Source: Gemmatimonadota bacterium (lineage in GTDB: Bacteria; Gemmatimonadota; Gemmatimonadetes; Gemmatimonadales; GWC2-71-9). Taken from it: a stretch of DNA of 8,419 nt. Positions 6,066 through 8,419 of this stretch are shown here, piece after piece. The position numbers and the translations under genes are program-made. How positions within the stretch are numbered: the first letter of the stretch is position 1; each line of letters opens with the position of its first letter. The notes under the pieces are model-generated. The model made no database searches, was not told the origin of the DNA, and saw nothing but the letters and a program-made list of their open reading frames with translations. Where the stretch lies: NCBI GenBank assembly GCA_003220955.1, contig QHTW01000079.1, forward strand, positions 1 to 8,419, given 5' to 3'.

Positions 6066-6797
6066 GTTCGCCGCTCTCGCTCGCCGAAACCCCCGCCGGC
6101 GATGCCGCCGTCCCGCGCCTCGAATTGGTGGAATGGGCGCAACGTCGCCGGGATCACGACGCGCCCGTTGAGTCTGGGTCTCTGGAGCGACGAGCCGGTG
6201 GGGCAGGTGATCGGCCGCTGGCGGGCGTTCCGCGCGACATTCGGCGCGCGGTTTCCCTCGATCGTCCTGGCGCATCAGGTGCATGGGACAGACGTGCATT
6301 GGCACGAGTCGCTCCCCGAGGGCTGGCTCATCCTCGATGGCATCGATGGCCATGCGACCGCCGAGCGCGGCGTGTTGCTCACCGTGACCGTCGCCGACTG
6401 CATTCCGGTATATCTGGCCGTGCCGCAGAAGGGAGCGATCGCGCTCGTCCACGCCGGCTGGCGCGGGACCGCCGACGGCGTTCTGGAGCAAGCGGTCGAG
6501 CTCTTGACGTGGCGCGGGTTTGCAAAGGGGCGCGATATTGTAATGCATTGCGGCGTGGGAATTTGTGGTGGCTGCTATGAAGTAGGTTCTGAAGTTGCCG
6601 TCCGGTTTGGATTAACCGGCACAGTCCAGCTCGACCTGCGCGAGGTCCTGACGCGGCAAGCGCGGAGCCTCGGCATCGACGAGATCACGATCTCGCCCTG
6701 GTGCAGCGTTGAGGGGCGCGACCGCTTCTTCTCCCATCGCGGCTCGCGCGGGCGGGACGGTCGCATGGTGGCGTACCTGGGCCGGCCGCTCGGTTGA
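6051..6797 (+). CDS. pgeF: Polyphenol oxidase/laccase-domain protein, peptidoglycan editing factor family
   Basis: YfiH/PgeF-family proteins are metal-dependent; members act on purine nucleosides, and E. coli PgeF limits wrong residues (L-Ser for L-Ala) in peptidoglycan stems. The 248-residue ORF carries the family motifs: LAHQVHG with His78, VADC with Cys117, HAGWRGT with His134 (the three expected metal ligands), then GVGICGGCYEVG and the C-terminal FFSHR. GITTR (35-38) matches the usual HGFSTR region. The N terminus is doubtful. ATG 6051 has AGGGG six bases ahead, but both lie in the palindrome and residues 1-28 look unlike the family. In the neighbouring frame the DNA reads AVPRLELVEW just before the GITTR region, suggesting a one-base break near 6135-6137. 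ATG 6102 is an alternative start. Codons for residues 162-190 are unusually AT-rich. It is next to murA, fitting a cell-wall role. Confidence 0.88.
   Translation: MLRPYVRRSRSPKPPPAMPPSRASNWWNGRNVAGITTRPLSLGLWSDEPVGQVIGRWRAFRATFGARFPSIVLAHQVHGTDVHWHESLPEGWLILDGIDGHATAERGVLLTVTVADCIPVYLAVPQKGAIALVHAGWRGTADGVLEQAVELLTWRGFAKGRDIVMHCGVGICGGCYEVGSEVAVRFGLTGTVQLDLREVLTRQARSLGIDEITISPWCSVEGRDRFFSHRGSRGRDGRMVAYLGRPLG
6086..6137 (+). other. Probable out-of-frame N-terminal segment of pgeF
   Basis: In the frame with codons starting at 6086, the DNA encodes ETPAGDAAVPRLELVEW, which looks like an ordinary protein N terminus leading into the family's GITTR region. That region is encoded one base over, from 6138 on. 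Removing one G of the GGG at 6135-6137 joins them as LELVEWRNVAGITTR. In this frame the only upstream start is TTG 6020 inside murA, since the ATG at 6036 (overlapping the murA stop) meets an immediate TAG at the palindrome edge. Evidence is from reading the two frames only; no alignment was run. Confidence 0.5.
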
Positions 6798-6821
6798 CAT
6801 CGAGGACACCCCGGCTACATT
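6794..6821 (+). promoter_or_regulatory. Candidate sigma70-type promoter for rimP-nusA
   Basis: A perfect -35 TTGACA (6794-6799) overlaps the pgeF stop codon. The -10 TACATT (6816-6821) matches four of six positions including the key T, A and final T, with a 16-base spacer. Transcription would begin near 6828-6830, giving a leader of about 35 bases before rimP that consists mainly of the hairpin described next. Confidence 0.7.
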
Positions 6822-6832
6822 CCCAACGTGAT

Positions 6833-6862
6833 GCGGGCGAAGTTCGGCCCGCGCTTTTTTTT
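6833..6862 (+). terminator. Terminator-like hairpin with U-tract in the rimP leader
   Basis: GCGGGC (6833-6838) pairs with GCCCGC (6847-6852) around an 8-base loop, GC follows, then eight T in a row (6855-6862). This has the parts of a factor-independent terminator. It can end transcripts coming from murA-pgeF, but it also lies downstream of the candidate rimP promoter and only two bases before the rimP ATG. It may therefore act as an attenuator of rimP-nusA. The stem is short, and two bases separate it from the T run, so it could be weak and factor-dependent. Confidence 0.7.
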
Positions 6863-6864
6863 CC

Positions 6865-7326
6865 ATGCTCACTGAGAGTCTTGTCGAGGCCTTCCGAACC
6901 CGGCTGGACGCGTTGGGGTTCGACCTGGCCGATCTGCGCATCGGCGGTACGCCGAACCGACCGCTCGTCCAAGTCCGCATTGACTGTCCGCCACGGAACG
7001 TCACGGTCGAAGATTGCAGTCGCGTCTCGCGGGCGCTCGAACAGTGGCTCGACGCAGACGTTGGCGGCCCCCTGGGCAATCGGTATGTGTTGGAAGTGTC
7101 GAGCCCGGGGATCGAGCGGCCCGTGCGCTGGCACCGGCATTGGGCGCGCTTTGTGGGACGCGATGTGAATGTGAAGCTGGCCGGCATGGGCCGGGTGCGC
7201 GCGCGGATTGTCGCCGTGCCGACTGAAGAGACCGTCGTGCTGCAACCGCAGGGTGGCGCGGAGCGAGAGTATCGACTTTCCGACGTGAAGGACGCCCGAT
7301 TGGCTGGTGACACCGAGGATAGGTGA
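6865..7326 (+). CDS. rimP: Ribosome maturation factor RimP
   Basis: RimP assists assembly of the 30S ribosomal subunit. The 153-residue length is normal. The N-terminal domain (about 1-83) ends with the family signature LEVSSPGIERPV (76-87). The C-terminal SH3-like domain (about 90-150) ends with LSDVKDARL, matching the usual close of the family. ATG 6865 follows a run of eight T by two bases, so there is no Shine-Dalgarno; initiation may rely on the U-rich leader or the short 5' end. The stop TGA shares one base with the nusA ATG (TGATG). The rimP-nusA order is widely conserved in bacteria, where infB and rbfA often follow; they lie outside this window. Confidence 0.95.
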   Translation: MLTESLVEAFRTRLDALGFDLADLRIGGTPNRPLVQVRIDCPPRNVTVEDCSRVSRALEQWLDADVGGPLGNRYVLEVSSPGIERPVRWHRHWARFVGRDVNVKLAGMGRVRARIVAVPTEETVVLQPQGGAEREYRLSDVKDARLAGDTEDR

Positions 7327-8419
7327 TGGCAAATACAACTGACGTAGTCTCGGCGATCCGAGAACTGACCAACACGAAGCAGCTCGAGCGCAATGAGCTG
7401 ATCGACCTGCTCAAGGACGGGCTGCACGCCGCCCTCGTCAAGCGGTACGGGCCGAATGTCAGGGCCGAGATCGGCATCGACGAGCTGAAGGGGTCGATCC
7501 GCATCGTCGTGCTCAAGACCGTCGTCGAAACGGTGGAAGACCCTGGCACCCAGGTCTCGCTCGAAGAAGCGCGCTACGAGGACTCCGAATTCGAGCCCGG
7601 GGACGTGCTCGAGGAGGAAGTCCCCTTCGAGCAGTTCGGGCGGACGGCGGTGCAGGCGGCGAAGCAGCGGATCATTCAGCGGGTGCGCGAAGGCGAGCGC
7701 AGCCGCATCCGCGAAGAGTTCTCCGGCAAGGTCGGCGAGCTGCTCTCCGGCGAGGTCCAGCAGATCGAGCGCGGCAAGATCGTCGTCATGTTGAACAAGT
7801 TCCGCGAGGCCGAGGCGATCATTCCCTATCGCGACCAGAACCATCGCGAGCATTTCCATCAGGGCGACACGATCCGCGCGGTGCTGAAGCGCATCGAGGA
7901 GACCCCCAAGGGTCCGCGGCTCATTCTCTCCCGCGCCGATCCCCTGTTCGTCAAAGCGCTGTTCAAGCTCGAGGTTCCGGAGATCCAGCAGCAGATCGTC
8001 GAGATCCGCGCCACGGCGCGGGAAGCGGGGAGCCGCACGAAGATCGCCGTGTGGTCACGCGACGACGGGATCGATCCGGTCGGCGCCTGCGTCGGGCTCA
8101 AGGGCTCGCGCGTGCAGGCCGTCGTCAACGAGCTGAACGGCGAGCGCATCGACATCGTGCCCTGGTCGTCCGATCCGGAGCGCTTTGCCAAGCTGTCACT
8201 CGCGCCGGCGCGCGTCGCCCGCGTCTTCTCCGATCCCGAGTCGAAAACGATTCAGGCAATCGTCGATGAGGACCAGCTGTCGCTCGCGATCGGCCGCAAC
8301 GGCCAGAATGTGCGTCTCGCCTCCGAGCTCACGGGTTGGAAAGTCGATCTCTACTCGAGCCGCGAGTGGCTGGAGCGTGGCGGCGAGGGCCCGCTGTTCG
8401 CCCCGTTGCCCCCGACCGA
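7326..8419 (+). CDS. nusA: Transcription termination/antitermination factor NusA, 5' part
   Basis: NusA binds RNA polymerase and RNA, promoting pausing, hairpin termination and antitermination. The frame stays open to the window end (364 full codons visible), so the stop is missing. Start ATG 7326 is supported by GAGGA six bases ahead (7315-7319) and by the overlap with the rimP stop. Domains in order are the N-terminal polymerase-binding domain (about 1-130), S1 (about 137-203, with LSGEVQQIERGKIVV), KH1 with DPVGACVGLKGSRVQAV (about 250-266), and KH2 with LSLAIGRNGQNVRLASEL (about 318-335). The visible part reaches just beyond KH2, which is where many NusA proteins end; whether acidic repeats or another tail follow cannot be seen. 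It is co-transcribed with rimP, and its own activity could act on the leader hairpin at 6833-6862. Confidence 0.97.
   Translation, partial: MANTTDVVSAIRELTNTKQLERNELIDLLKDGLHAALVKRYGPNVRAEIGIDELKGSIRIVVLKTVVETVEDPGTQVSLEEARYEDSEFEPGDVLEEEVPFEQFGRTAVQAAKQRIIQRVREGERSRIREEFSGKVGELLSGEVQQIERGKIVVMLNKFREAEAIIPYRDQNHREHFHQGDTIRAVLKRIEETPKGPRLILSRADPLFVKALFKLEVPEIQQQIVEIRATAREAGSRTKIAVWSRDDGIDPVGACVGLKGSRVQAVVNELNGERIDIVPWSSDPERFAKLSLAPARVARVFSDPESKTIQAIVDEDQLSLAIGRNGQNVRLASELTGWKVDLYSSREWLERGGEGPLFAPLPPT

Noticed and set aside
6612..7859. Long reverse-strand ORF of 415 codons opposite rimP and nusA
   Set aside because: It is antisense to two clearly recognised genes; its protein shows no family motif and has the composition expected of a GC-rich shadow frame.

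Overview
This GC-rich window is housekeeping chromosome, coding almost throughout, with only three intergenic gaps, the largest 67 bp. Genes recognisable from their proteins are gatA (3' part), gatB, murA, pgeF/yfiH, rimP and nusA (5' part), plus three less certain reverse-strand genes. The indirect Gln/Asn-tRNA amidation enzyme, the Asp-type MurA, the protein styles and promoter elements of the TTGAC/TAGCTT kind suggest a GC-rich bacterium such as Gemmatimonadota or a related soil phylum. That assignment is inference, not something the sequence proves.

Layout. Positions 2-2214 (+) hold the end of gatA and all of gatB, overlapping by 4 bp (ATGA). Positions 2211-4696 (-) hold a convergent three-gene unit. 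Read from its promoter side it encodes a CPA2-like multi-pass membrane antiporter-type protein, a small single-pass membrane protein with a helical tail, and a zinc-dependent phospholipase C family protein. All three junctions are stop/start overlaps. gatB and the phospholipase gene meet tail to tail on a shared CTAG. A 62-bp divergent promoter region (4697-4758) contains palindromes and a promoter placed so close to murA that the mRNA should be nearly leaderless. Positions 4759-6797 (+) hold murA and pgeF, separated by a perfect 28-bp palindrome. Positions 6798-6864 hold a strong promoter followed by a terminator-like hairpin with eight T, directly in front of rimP. rimP and nusA overlap (TGATG), and nusA runs off the window end.

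Function. gatAB serves tRNA amidation, murA starts peptidoglycan precursor synthesis, pgeF is a peptidoglycan-fidelity/purine nucleoside enzyme, and rimP-nusA is the classical 30S maturation/transcription factor operon.

Most notable observations: (1) a promoter-hairpin-U-tract leader in front of rimP-nusA that looks like an attenuator NusA itself could act on; (2) MurA with Asp in place of the fosfomycin-target Cys; (3) the phospholipase gene's signal peptide and first zinc ligands (Trp, His) lie upstream of its first in-frame start and are reachable only by a one-base frame change; (4) a similar one-base frame break near the pgeF N terminus, where a palindromic repeat supplies the apparent start codon and ribosome site. 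I saw no mobile element, CRISPR array, tRNA or rRNA, and no clearly new multi-gene system.
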